The translations under genes and the position numbers were made by a program. A stretch of DNA of 64,000 nt from Flavobacteriaceae bacterium (GTDB lineage: Bacteria > Bacteroidota > Bacteroidia > Flavobacteriales > Flavobacteriaceae), in the NCBI GenBank assembly GCA_031277535.1, contig JAITMD010000006.1:186001-250000 (forward strand). Direction: 5' to 3'. Positions 8,613-16,763 of this stretch are shown piece after piece (the stretch's first letter is position 1; every line of letters begins with the position of its first letter). The notes below the pieces were generated by a model. It was not told the DNA's origin. It saw only the letters and a list, made by a program, of their open reading frames with translations, and made no database searches.

Positions 8613-9275
8613 TTACCTAATTACATTCATTACATCAAAATCTTTTAAACTTATTGCCTTATAATCAGCAATATCAAATTTAGCATCATTATATTCAATA
8701 GGATCAGGCACTGTCAAAACAGTCATCCCAGCAGCTTTACCAGCTGTAATTCCTGTAAAAGAATCTTCTACAACCAAACATTCTTTTGGTGTGCTATCCA
8801 AATTAGTAGCAGCTCTCAAATAGACATCTGGTGCAGGTTTTCCATTTTCTACATGTAATGCAGAAACAATCGTTTGAAAGTAAGTTCTAATCTCCAATCT
8901 TTCTAACACCGTATTGATAAGAGAATCAGGGGAATTTGTTGCCAAACCAACTTTAATATTTTCCGTTTGCAACTGATCTAATACTTCTCTTACACCTTTT
9001 TTTATTTCTCCTTCTGTTCGAATCAGTTCATCTACACGGTCTATCACTGCTTGTTCTACTTCTTCTATTGATTGGCCTTCCCAAGGATATAAGTCAAACC
9101 ACAACTCAGTAACTGCTCTTGTCGTTTTTCCTTTTGTCTGTTCAGCAATCTCATCACTCCAAATAGCACCAACAGAAGTAAAAACTTCTTTTTCTGCCTG
9201 TACCCAAAATTTCTCAGAGTCTATTAAAACCCCATCCATGTCGAATATCACAGTATTAATCACCTTATCTTCCAT
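8613..9275 (-). CDS. HAD family sugar-phosphate phosphatase (HxpB/YniC type)
   Basis: 220 residues. HAD motif I, FDMDGVLIDSE, contains the nucleophile D12 and acid D14. Motif II is the threonine/serine in LATNSPDSL, the lysine lies in GKPAPDVY, and the acidic motif IV is VVEDSFTGITAGKAAGM. An alpha-helical C1 cap lies between motifs I and II. This subfamily includes the hexitol-phosphate and 2-deoxyglucose-6-phosphate phosphatases; beta-phosphoglucomutase is a close alternative. A 28-base piece of this gene recurs in the intergenic region upstream. Confidence 0.88.
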   Translation of the reverse strand: MEDKVINTVIFDMDGVLIDSEKFWVQAEKEVFTSVGAIWSDEIAEQTKGKTTRAVTELWFDLYPWEGQSIEEVEQAVIDRVDELIRTEGEIKKGVREVLDQLQTENIKVGLATNSPDSLINTVLERLEIRTYFQTIVSALHVENGKPAPDVYLRAATNLDSTPKECLVVEDSFTGITAGKAAGMTVLTVPDPIEYNDAKFDIADYKAISLKDFDVMNVIR

Positions 9276-9614
9276 AAATAGTCAAAATTTTATACGAAGA
9301 TACACATTCACTAATAGATAGGGAAGGGTAATTAGAATTAGTTTAGACCAAGATACTAATTCTGAAATAAAACTATTTTAAACATATCCCTATAAAAACA
9401 CAAGTCAGAAGATTCTTAAAAACATTTCATTGTTCACAATAGATATTCTTAACTCATACTTAAGCTTTATCACACACAAGTATACTCTCTCTTTCTACCT
9501 GTACCCAAAATTTCTCAGATACTTTCTTTCTATTTTTATTTAAAGTATTACCTAAAAGTTGGTAGGTTTGTCATCTATTGTCTACTCCATATAATAAATG
9601 AAATAATCTCATAG
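9276..9614. other. Intergenic region with a fragment repeated from the phosphatase gene
   Basis: 339 bases without an intact gene. Bases 9492-9519 repeat 9191-9218 of the neighbouring phosphatase gene with one mismatch. No promoter box with a good -33 element is visible for the gene at 9615. Confidence 0.6.
9492..9519 (-). pseudogene. Remnant of a duplicated HAD phosphatase gene
   Basis: Read on the minus strand this gives SEKFWVQVE in one frame, against SEKFWVQAE in the intact gene. The next residues (RE against KE) also fit, then similarity fades. The best reading is a decayed partial duplication; chance is unlikely for 27 of 28 identical bases next to the source gene. Confidence 0.5.
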
Positions 9615-10733
9615 ATGAAGTTTCCACCACTAAATACTATACAGAAAATCTACCTATCCCTATTAGTTCTTTTAATCAGTACTAATTTATACTATGCGCT
9701 TGATTTCAACAGTCAAATTCCCATACTCAATCCTTCTGTTTTATTATATTCTACACAACAAGAAAAAGGTTCTATAATGATTGATCAATATGAAGTACAC
9801 GAAATTAGAACCGAGGCCTCTCTTTTTGAACAAGACAATTTGTGGGGTATTACCCATCGTATAACACTTCAAACACAACCTACGACATCTATTGTAGCGA
9901 ATTCTCATAATTCTATTGCAGAGAAGCAAGATTATACCATAAAAAAATACCTTACCTCAATAGATAACGATCGAGCAATTCTGCGTATTCCCACTTCTTA
10001 TTTTAGTTCAAGAGAGATTGAACTTGTAGATAGTGCTAACCAGCATATTTTAATAAAAACAAATCCCTTTAAAATCGTCAACAATGATCTTTTTCAGATT
10101 ATAGCACTTATTGTCTGCCTTCTAATAGCTTGTACGTTTGTAATTTCATGTGTTCCTGGCTCTGCCTTATTTGCTTTTACCCTATATGGTATATTATTAC
10201 TTATCTCAAACTATTTATATACTTTTATCTTACTTTCCTTTATACATGTCAGTTTATTCAGAATCAAAATGGTTCATATAGCCGACATAGTAGACTATAC
10301 TTTTAATAGACGAAAATTAATATTCAGCGTTTCATTCATCTTATTCTTCGTTTCGATCTTTTTTCTACAAGGTAAATCTATCAATATCTCCTCTTTATTA
10401 TTTTGCTTATTAGGGAGCACTGCTTTATCTATTGGTTCCTTTTTTGTCGTTTATTTTATATGCAATACCTTCAAAACATTTTATATCTTATTCAAATTTC
10501 CAAGTCAAGAAGTAAATCAGCTATCTGCTACCAACTTAAAAGATGGTATTGACAAAAGTACATATACCAAGCAGATGCCTCATTACACAGGTGATATTAC
10601 ATTGAATAACACGATAAAACTAACATTAGTAGATTTAGATCCTGTCATATATAAAAAGTTTAAAAACGGAAAAGCAGTAACTTCTCTTGTTTATAAAACA
10701 GATGGAAAAGGAAATTATATTTTCTTTAGTTAA
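9615..10733 (+). CDS. Multi-pass membrane protein, unknown (paralog of next gene)
   Basis: 372 residues. One hydrophobic helix at about residues 11-31 precedes an exported soluble section to about residue 155. Four further hydrophobic helices follow (about 156-178, 181-215, 234-252, 258-283) and then a C-terminal tail of about 85 residues, probably cytoplasmic, ending TDGKGNYIFF. I recognise no known family. The gene at 10858 has the same layout: SQIPILNP against SDIPIINP after the first helix, and KGNYIF at the end. The two are therefore a tandem duplicate pair. Start is the ATG at 9615. Confidence 0.75.
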   Translation: MKFPPLNTIQKIYLSLLVLLISTNLYYALDFNSQIPILNPSVLLYSTQQEKGSIMIDQYEVHEIRTEASLFEQDNLWGITHRITLQTQPTTSIVANSHNSIAEKQDYTIKKYLTSIDNDRAILRIPTSYFSSREIELVDSANQHILIKTNPFKIVNNDLFQIIALIVCLLIACTFVISCVPGSALFAFTLYGILLLISNYLYTFILLSFIHVSLFRIKMVHIADIVDYTFNRRKLIFSVSFILFFVSIFFLQGKSINISSLLFCLLGSTALSIGSFFVVYFICNTFKTFYILFKFPSQEVNQLSATNLKDGIDKSTYTKQMPHYTGDITLNNTIKLTLVDLDPVIYKKFKNGKAVTSLVYKTDGKGNYIFFS

Positions 10734-10857
10734 CTATAGCATGAACACATTTTTCACCTCCCTATAATCAGCTATTTATTCAAATATATTGTACAACAAT
10801 ACATTATCTAAGAGAATAGTTGTATTTTTCCATAGAAAAAGAAAATATGATAAAAGA

Positions 10858-11952
10858 ATGGCTAATTTCAATTCCTTACAAAAGAGTGTTTTTTTAATTC
10901 TTATACTCTTATTAGGCATCAATATTTATTACAATACGGGTATTCCCTCTGACATACCCATTATCAATCCAAAAAAGTATCTTGAAAAAAGCACCCCTAT
11001 TTCTTTAAGCAAAATAGGAGACTACTATGTAGATACTTATAATCAAGAGGTATCCTTATCCGACTTATCGGATTACAAGGGATTAAAGCACACGATAGAA
11101 TTAACTGTAAGAGACAGCAACTCCCAAAAGATACACAACATTAACAATATAGAGTTCCCTCCTTTAACAGTTACAAACGATGCGGCAGTGCACAATTTGC
11201 ATATTGAAAAAAAATACTCAACTGTTGTTAATCTGGTTTTCTATACTCCTTTTTTAACCTCAAAATATGTCACTGTAACTGATACACAAAACCAAAAGTT
11301 AATCGTTTTATTAAACCCCTTAATAGAGGATGCATTTCCTGATCTATTTTTCCCTATACCTATAGTGTTAGCTTTTTTATCTGTTTTTTACAGAGGACTG
11401 TATGACATGTTGTGCATTTTAGCATGTGCCATAGGAATCAGTTATATAACACAAGACATGATGTGGGGTTTCTTGCTTTTCTTTTTTTTCTTTACAATTA
11501 TTCTTCGTTTAAAAATCTGTTATTACGAATTTAAAGTTAGCAATGCAATAAAGTATATTATAGTAATACTTGCATTTTGCATAACCGCAATTAGTCTACT
11601 TTATTTTGAACTTTTTGATACAACAGTAACAGATATACTATTAGCTTTACTTATCTCAGCCATTACAGGTATTTTCTCTTTATTCTTCGTTGAATCTATT
11701 GTAAGTGTTATCGTGTATTGTTCTATTTTTATCAAGTACCCTATTCATTCTGTAGAAAGTTTGTCAGGAAGCAACTATACTTCTACATCTGGTAAAAACA
11801 AAACATATAATGCAGACTTGCTTGTAAACAAGCAATTTGTATTAGAAAATGTACAAATTAGCTACAGAACATATACCAATCTACAACAGGGGTATACAGG
11901 TATAGTACACAAATACCAGACAGATAATAAAGGAAATTACATCTTTTATTAA
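10858..11952 (+). CDS. Multi-pass membrane protein, unknown (paralog of previous gene)
   Basis: 364 residues from the ATG. A longer frame from a TTG at 10789 adds 23 basic residues, but the ATG protein begins at the same place as its upstream paralog (NSLQKSVFLILILLL against NTIQKIYLSLLVLLI). Layout: an N-terminal helix, an exported section of about 120 residues, hydrophobic helices between about residues 160 and 275, and a C-terminal tail ending TDNKGNYIFY. The pair is diverged at residue level, so the duplication is not recent. No catalytic or binding motif is seen and the function is unknown. Confidence 0.72.
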   Translation: MANFNSLQKSVFLILILLLGINIYYNTGIPSDIPIINPKKYLEKSTPISLSKIGDYYVDTYNQEVSLSDLSDYKGLKHTIELTVRDSNSQKIHNINNIEFPPLTVTNDAAVHNLHIEKKYSTVVNLVFYTPFLTSKYVTVTDTQNQKLIVLLNPLIEDAFPDLFFPIPIVLAFLSVFYRGLYDMLCILACAIGISYITQDMMWGFLLFFFFFTIILRLKICYYEFKVSNAIKYIIVILAFCITAISLLYFELFDTTVTDILLALLISAITGIFSLFFVESIVSVIVYCSIFIKYPIHSVESLSGSNYTSTSGKNKTYNADLLVNKQFVLENVQISYRTYTNLQQGYTGIVHKYQTDNKGNYIFY

Positions 11953-12051
11953 GCAAGGAAGCTACAAAATAACACAAACAAATAGCACAAAGCGACACCA
12001 TAGATACTCATCTATTGTGGTCGTAAAGCCCGATTTATCACGCCTCTGAGC

Positions 12052-12816
12052 TTACTTAAAACAAACAGGAATAATCTCTCCCTCTGCCAAGCAGTATTTC
12101 TCTACTTCTTGTGCAGACAATTGATGTATAAAATCTTCTTCTATAACGGTAAACCCTACTGCGCGCAACTTATCAAAATAGTCACGGCCATACACTCGTA
12201 CATGGTCATACTGACCAAATATCAATGTACGCTCTTTAGGGTCTGTTATCGTATCGTCTTGAAAAGTTATCTCTCGCGACATATCTTGTGGAATTTGAAA
12301 GATTCCCATTCCTCCAGGTCTAAGAATACGATACAATTCTTGCATAGCCTTTGTATCATCAGGTATATGTTCCAACACGTGATTACACAAAATAATATCA
12401 AAACTATTACTCTCAAAAGGAAGATTACAAATATCAGCCTTTACATCTGCCAAAGGAGATTCAAGATCTGTTGTTGTATAATCTAAATTGGGTTGTTTCC
12501 TAAAACGTTTATAAAACGCTTGTTCTGGTGCAAAGTGAAGCACCTTCTTTGGAGTGGTAAAAAAATCTGTTTCTCGTTGTAAATACAACCACAACAAACG
12601 ATGTCTTTCCAGTGAAAGTGTACTTGGAGACAATACATTATTGCGCTGTTTAGCATAGCCATATGGCAAAAAAGTTTTAAAACTTTTACCATCTATCGGA
12701 TCAGTAAACTGTTCTCCTTTTAAATACCATGCAATAATAGGACGAACAACGTAACTCAACCGAATTAGTATCGGTCGAGGTACAATGTTCAAGATTTTTT
12801 TGAAAAGCTTTTTCAT
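12052..12816 (-). CDS. Class I SAM-dependent methyltransferase
   Basis: 254 residues. The Rossmann-fold methyltransferase core is at about residues 90-200: KVLHFAPEQAF (a variant motif I without the usual GxGxG), the acidic TTTDLES, ADICNLPFESNSFDIILCNHVLEHI and ELYRILRPGGMGIFQIP. An N-terminal stretch of about 85 residues, basic and with hydrophobic parts, may contact a lipid or glycan substrate. It starts 15 bases after the map stop codon, so the two are probably one transcript. The substrate is unknown. Confidence 0.85.
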   Translation of the reverse strand: MKKLFKKILNIVPRPILIRLSYVVRPIIAWYLKGEQFTDPIDGKSFKTFLPYGYAKQRNNVLSPSTLSLERHRLLWLYLQRETDFFTTPKKVLHFAPEQAFYKRFRKQPNLDYTTTDLESPLADVKADICNLPFESNSFDIILCNHVLEHIPDDTKAMQELYRILRPGGMGIFQIPQDMSREITFQDDTITDPKERTLIFGQYDHVRVYGRDYFDKLRAVGFTVIEEDFIHQLSAQEVEKYCLAEGEIIPVCFK

Positions 12817-12831
12817 TGAAAAAACGTCAGA

Positions 12832-13650
12832 TTACAATACAAGAGGTTTCGCTCTAAACTCGTCTTCTTCGTTACTTACAATTCCTAAAGCTTGATAGAT
12901 ATATTGGAAAGTAGATAACAACTCTGGTTTACCATTTACCAAAGCTACATCATGTTCAAAGTGAGCAGACGGTTTTCCATCACGAGTACTGATTGTCCAT
13001 CCATCGTTCAACTGCACAATATTTCTCTTTCCTAAGTTAATCATCGGTTCGATAGCTACTACTTGCCCTTCAACAAATTTCTTACCTTTTCCAGGTTTAC
13101 CGTAGTTTGGCATCTCAGGCGACTCATGCATTTTTCTTCCTAATCCATGTCCTACTAATTCGCGAACAACTGTATATCCTTCTTTTTCGCAATAACGTTG
13201 AATAGCACTACCTACGTCTTCTACTCTATTTCCTAAACGAAATTCTTTAATACCCACGTATAAAGATTCTTTCGTGATCTGTAATAATCTTTTCGTCGCT
13301 GGATCCACTTCTCCTATTTCAAATGTATAGGCGTGGTCTCCATAAAAACCATTCATTACTGTACCACAGTCTACCGATACAATATCTCCTTCTTGCAAAG
13401 GACGATCTGTTGGTAACCCATGTACAATTTGTTCATTCACGCTTGTCAACAAGGTAGAAGGACAACCATAAAGGCCTTTAAATCCTGGTACTGCTCCGTG
13501 ATCTCTAATAAATTCTTCTGCTTTTGCATCAAGCTCTAAAGTTGTTACCCCTGGTTTTAGCTCAGTCGCTATCATACCTAAAGTCTTTGAAACAAGCAAC
13601 GCACTTTGTCTCATCAACTCTATTTCTTCAAGAGTTTTTGGAATTATCAT
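12832..13650 (-). CDS. map: Type I methionine aminopeptidase
   Basis: 272 residues. The enzyme removes the initiator methionine from nascent proteins. All five metal ligands are in place: D94 (VSVDCG), D105 (YGDHAY), H168 (VGHGLGRKMHE), E201 (AIEPM) and E232 (HFEHDV). I chose the ATG at 13650. The longer frame begins with a TTG that lies inside the -7 promoter box, and the short form MIIPKTLEEIELMRQSA matches the family N-terminus. A methyltransferase gene follows after 15 bases. Confidence 0.96.
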   Translation of the reverse strand: MIIPKTLEEIELMRQSALLVSKTLGMIATELKPGVTTLELDAKAEEFIRDHGAVPGFKGLYGCPSTLLTSVNEQIVHGLPTDRPLQEGDIVSVDCGTVMNGFYGDHAYTFEIGEVDPATKRLLQITKESLYVGIKEFRLGNRVEDVGSAIQRYCEKEGYTVVRELVGHGLGRKMHESPEMPNYGKPGKGKKFVEGQVVAIEPMINLGKRNIVQLNDGWTISTRDGKPSAHFEHDVALVNGKPELLSTFQYIYQALGIVSNEEDEFRAKPLVL

Positions 13651-13671
13651 ACCTAAAAAATTTTTGTCCAA

Positions 13672-13679
13672 CAAATTTA
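13672..13679 (-). promoter_or_regulatory. -7 promoter box for map
   Basis: TAAATTTG on the minus strand, 21 bases before the map ATG. It excludes the upstream TTG as a start. Confidence 0.55.
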
Positions 13680-13889
13680 CGTCAAATAGTTTGAATCCAA
13701 AAAGAAAGCCGTCCTTGTTTTCTTTAGCTTTTATCTACTTAATGTGGTAAATTTAACCCATACTAAGAATATCCTATTCCATTTTAGAGTATTCTTGTAC
13801 TCATTTTAATAATTAAAACAGTGCGGTATCCCTTAACTCTTTAAGCTTATTAGCACACTACCAACAACAAATAGATAAAAAAGCACACC

Positions 13890-15158
13890 ATGAAAAACAT
13901 TACTGCTATTGAAGCAGCAAAGCTAATTCAGTCAGGAGATAGAATTTATCTTCACTCTGTTGCCTGTACACCCAATCATCTTATTGATGCCATTGTAAAC
14001 AGAGCAGAAGAACTTCGAGATGTAGAGTTTTGTCATATCCATACACTGGGAACAGCTCCGTATGCCAACCCTGCATTAAGCAAAAGCTTCAAGGTAAACT
14101 CCTTCTTTATTGGAGGTAATGTTAGACATACAATCAAGGCAGGAAACGGAACATACACTCCTGTTTTTTTAAGTGAACTTCCCTTCTTGTTTAGCAGTAA
14201 ACTTGTGCCATTAGATGTTGTTTTACTACAAGTATCGCCTCCTGATGAAAAAGGCAATTGTACTTTAGGTCCATCAGTAGTTGCAGAACCGACAGCCATT
14301 AGTGCAGCAAAATTAGTCATTGCACAAGTCAACCAATACTTACCTCGCACCTTTGGAGAATCGCAAATACACATCTCTCAGTTAGACTATTGTGTGCCTT
14401 ACGACACCCCTATTCTAACAGAGTACAACGGAGTAATTGACGAAGTGGAAAACCAAATAGGGCAATACATTGCAGAAATGATTGAAGATGGAAGTACTTT
14501 GCAAATGGGTATTGGATCTATCCCTGACGCTGTATTACAAAAACTAAAAAACCACAAACAATTGGGTTTACATACCGAAATGTTTGCTGATGGCGTGATT
14601 GATTTAATAGAAACAGGAGCAATGGATTGTTCTCTTCAAAAAGCTACAAATCACAAAGCCATATCTACTTTTTGTGTAGGGTCTGAACGCATCTATCAAT
14701 ACATTAATAACAATTCCTTTTTTGAATTCAAACAATGCTCTGTTACAAATGATGCTTTTCTCATTCGTCAAAACCCAAAAATGATTGCCATAAACTCTGC
14801 AATCGAAATAGATTTGACGGGACAGATCTGTGCTGATTCAATTGGTTATAATTTATACTCAGGTGTAGGAGGTCAGGTAGATTTTATGCGAGGCGCCACA
14901 ATGAGTAAGGGAGGAAAAGCAATTATTGCTATGTCTTCCACAACAAAAAAAGGAGCAAACAAAATTGTTCCTTTCTTACAAGAAGGTGCAGGTGTAGTTA
15001 CTTCAAGAGCACATGCTCAATATATCGTAACAGAATATGGAGTAGCCGATTTGAGAGGTAAGTCTATAGACCAACGCGTTCAAGCGTTAGCCAACATTGC
15101 ACATCCAAATTTCAGAGAAGAAATTGTGCGAGAATACTACAACAAGACAAGAAACTAA
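13890..15158 (+). CDS. Acetyl-CoA hydrolase/transferase family protein
   Basis: 422 residues, the size of the Cat1 / 4-hydroxybutyrate CoA-transferase family. N-terminal landmarks are GDRIYLHSVACTP and the QVSPPDEKGNCTLGPSV segment. The catalytic glutamate is in LGLHTEMFADGV near residue 230, which forms the glutamyl-CoA thioester in this family. The CoA-binding GVGGQVDFMRGA and VTEYGVADLRG motifs are present near the C-terminus. It probably moves CoA between short acyl groups such as acetate and succinate or butyrate. The substrate cannot be fixed by reading. It is monocistronic. Confidence 0.92.
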   Translation: MKNITAIEAAKLIQSGDRIYLHSVACTPNHLIDAIVNRAEELRDVEFCHIHTLGTAPYANPALSKSFKVNSFFIGGNVRHTIKAGNGTYTPVFLSELPFLFSSKLVPLDVVLLQVSPPDEKGNCTLGPSVVAEPTAISAAKLVIAQVNQYLPRTFGESQIHISQLDYCVPYDTPILTEYNGVIDEVENQIGQYIAEMIEDGSTLQMGIGSIPDAVLQKLKNHKQLGLHTEMFADGVIDLIETGAMDCSLQKATNHKAISTFCVGSERIYQYINNNSFFEFKQCSVTNDAFLIRQNPKMIAINSAIEIDLTGQICADSIGYNLYSGVGGQVDFMRGATMSKGGKAIIAMSSTTKKGANKIVPFLQEGAGVVTSRAHAQYIVTEYGVADLRGKSIDQRVQALANIAHPNFREEIVREYYNKTRN

Positions 15159-15174
15159 AAAATAAAATAATTGC

Positions 15175-15217
15175 ATTCAGGGAGCTAATTAATAAATTAC
15201 CTCCCTGAATTTATTTC
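15175..15217 (+). terminator. Terminator of CoA-transferase gene
   Basis: ATTCAGGGAG pairs perfectly with CTCCCTGAAT around a 16-base AT-rich loop. The T-tract behind it is broken (TTATTTC), so it may be leaky. Confidence 0.65.
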
Positions 15218-15286
15218 GTATACTTTTCAAATAGATTTACAAACATTACTTAATTCTGAATATATTTACCTTATATACTATCAGTT

Positions 15287-15796
15287 ATGTTTAATACAAT
15301 TCCAAAAATACAGTTTCTACTACTTTGTAGCAGTTTATTTGTAAGTACTACTCTTTTTTCTCAAAACAAAGAGAAACAAACTGATGCACCTCCACAAACA
15401 AAACCTCTTGATACAATAACGCAAACACCAACTTATCAAACACCTCAACAGAAGTTACAAACTCCAAACGACACAGTCTATACTGAAGTTTCCGAAGTTA
15501 CTACACCTCCTATATTTTTTAAAGAAGGTTTGACGGTATTCTACAAATATTTCGTAACCCGATTTAGAACTCCAGATGTAAACCTTGGCAAAAAAAGGCT
15601 TCTACTTGTACTTGAATTTATTGTAGAAAAAGATGGTTCTATAAGTCATATAAAAGCAATAGAAAATCCAGGTGATGAATTCGTTGTAGAAGGTATACGA
15701 GTATTAGAAAGCTTACCTTATTGGAAACCTGCACGCATCAATGGCGAACCAGTTCGATACCTGCAAAAAATACCAATTACTATCGGTCATCCTTAG
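15287..15796 (+). CDS. Secreted TonB C-terminal-domain protein
   Basis: 169 residues. An N-terminal hydrophobic stretch ending LFSQ at about residue 25 looks like a signal peptide. It is followed by a Pro/Gln/Thr-rich linker (about 26-75) and a TonB-C fold from about residue 80: LGKKRLLLVLEFIVEKDGSI, then GIRVLESLPYWKPARINGEPV and KIPITIG. The Pro-rich linker is shorter than in TonB proper. The next gene encodes a related protein, but with a lipobox. With no ExbB or ExbD gene nearby, an energising role is uncertain. Confidence 0.85.
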   Translation: MFNTIPKIQFLLLCSSLFVSTTLFSQNKEKQTDAPPQTKPLDTITQTPTYQTPQQKLQTPNDTVYTEVSEVTTPPIFFKEGLTVFYKYFVTRFRTPDVNLGKKRLLLVLEFIVEKDGSISHIKAIENPGDEFVVEGIRVLESLPYWKPARINGEPVRYLQKIPITIGHP

Positions 15797-15910
15797 TGTT
15801 AATCAAACCCTATTACGTGCGCTTTTATTACTCCTATTCTATAATTTAATCACTTATTCCACTTGGTTTTTATAATCTATACCCCCCTAAAAACTCCTGT
15901 GTTTTTTTAA

Positions 15911-15918
15911 TATATTTG
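15911..15918 (+). promoter_or_regulatory. -7 promoter box
   Basis: TATATTTG, 34 bases before the ATG of the TonB-C lipoprotein. No spaced TTG is seen. Confidence 0.4.
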
Positions 15919-15952
15919 TTTCTCAATTGCTTATCCAGCTAACACTTTACTT

Positions 15953-16450
15953 ATGAAACAGAAAATACACTATACTCTTTTATTTTTAATAACATTGCTT
16001 GTTTTGACTGGATGCAAGAGAAATAGACATCGTGAGCGAACTCCTTATGATACAAATAAAGAAATAGCTCCTGCAAATTCTGAACCGGAACAACCAAAAG
16101 CTGCCCCCCCTTCGAATGCTACAAAAGCAAATCCGTCAACTGCAAAAGAAACGGATTCTACTTTTGTCAATGCGGAATTTCCAGGTGGAATGGCTCGTTT
16201 TAACCAAATGTTTGTTTCAAGATACAAAACACCTGAAATAGATGATACTAAAGTACAAATAATAGTAACGTTTACTGTGGAAAAAGATGGCTCATTAAAA
16301 GACATTAAAGTACTAAAAGACCCAGGATATGGAGCAGGAGAAGAAGCTATTCGCGTATTAAAAGCACTGCCAAAGTGGAAACCTGCTACAAAAGAAGGAG
16401 TAACAATAGCCTCTCAATTTACATTGCCTATTACCATCCAAATTCAATAA
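15953..16450 (+). CDS. TonB C-terminal-domain lipoprotein
   Basis: 165 residues. The N-terminus is a lipoprotein signal with cysteine at about residue 21 (LVLTGCKRN), so it should be lipid-anchored, not membrane-spanning as TonB is. An Ala/Pro-rich linker leads to a TonB-C fold (TKVQIIVTFTVEKDGSLKDI, then AIRVLKALPKWKPATKEG). The mature start KRNRHRER is strongly basic. It is a paralog of the preceding gene, with WKPA shared at the same place. A role in periplasmic protein contact is likely; transduction of energy is not shown. Confidence 0.85.
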   Translation: MKQKIHYTLLFLITLLVLTGCKRNRHRERTPYDTNKEIAPANSEPEQPKAAPPSNATKANPSTAKETDSTFVNAEFPGGMARFNQMFVSRYKTPEIDDTKVQIIVTFTVEKDGSLKDIKVLKDPGYGAGEEAIRVLKALPKWKPATKEGVTIASQFTLPITIQIQ

Positions 16451-16510
16451 AAATACATTTCTTGTTTTGAGTAAGCATTCATCAATTTTCGTTTAACACG
16501 AATCTGGGTG

Positions 16511-16573
16511 AGTCCATTGCAAGTCCATTCTGACTCAATAAGTAGTCCATTCAATTGCAAAAAACAATGGACT
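16511..16573. repeat. AGTCCATT short repeat cluster
   Basis: Three direct and one inverted copy of an eight-base word in 63 bases. The third and fourth copies can pair as a hairpin with a 14-base loop. Confidence 0.5.
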
Positions 16574-16690
16574 AACAATAGACTGAAAATCGTATATCAT
16601 TTTTTTCAAAAAGAAGAAGATTGCATGTAAGCAATACGATGTATTGACAATAAAGATATTGACTAAAAAAGAAGTAGTTAACACTTTAAA

Positions 16691-16732
16691 AAACAAAAGG
16701 TTATTTTCACTATTATAATGAAAATAACCTTT
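16691..16732 (-). terminator. gpmI terminator
   Basis: A 14-base perfect stem, AAAGGTTATTTTCA with TGAAAATAACCTTT. On the minus strand it is followed by TTTTGTTTTTT. Confidence 0.9.
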
Positions 16733-16763
16733 ACTAAATTCTGTCAATCATTTAATGTAGTTC

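Larger units (their letters stand above)
16451..16763. other. Intergenic region between convergent genes
   Basis: 313 bases. It holds three direct copies of AGTCCATT (16511-16518, 16522-16529, 16544-16551) and one inverted copy (16566-16573), and the gpmI terminator. I see no credible gene. Confidence 0.6.

Noticed and set aside
10789..10857. TTG extension of the second membrane paralog
   Set aside because: The internal ATG at 10858 aligns with the paralog's start and removes a 23-residue basic tail with no counterpart.
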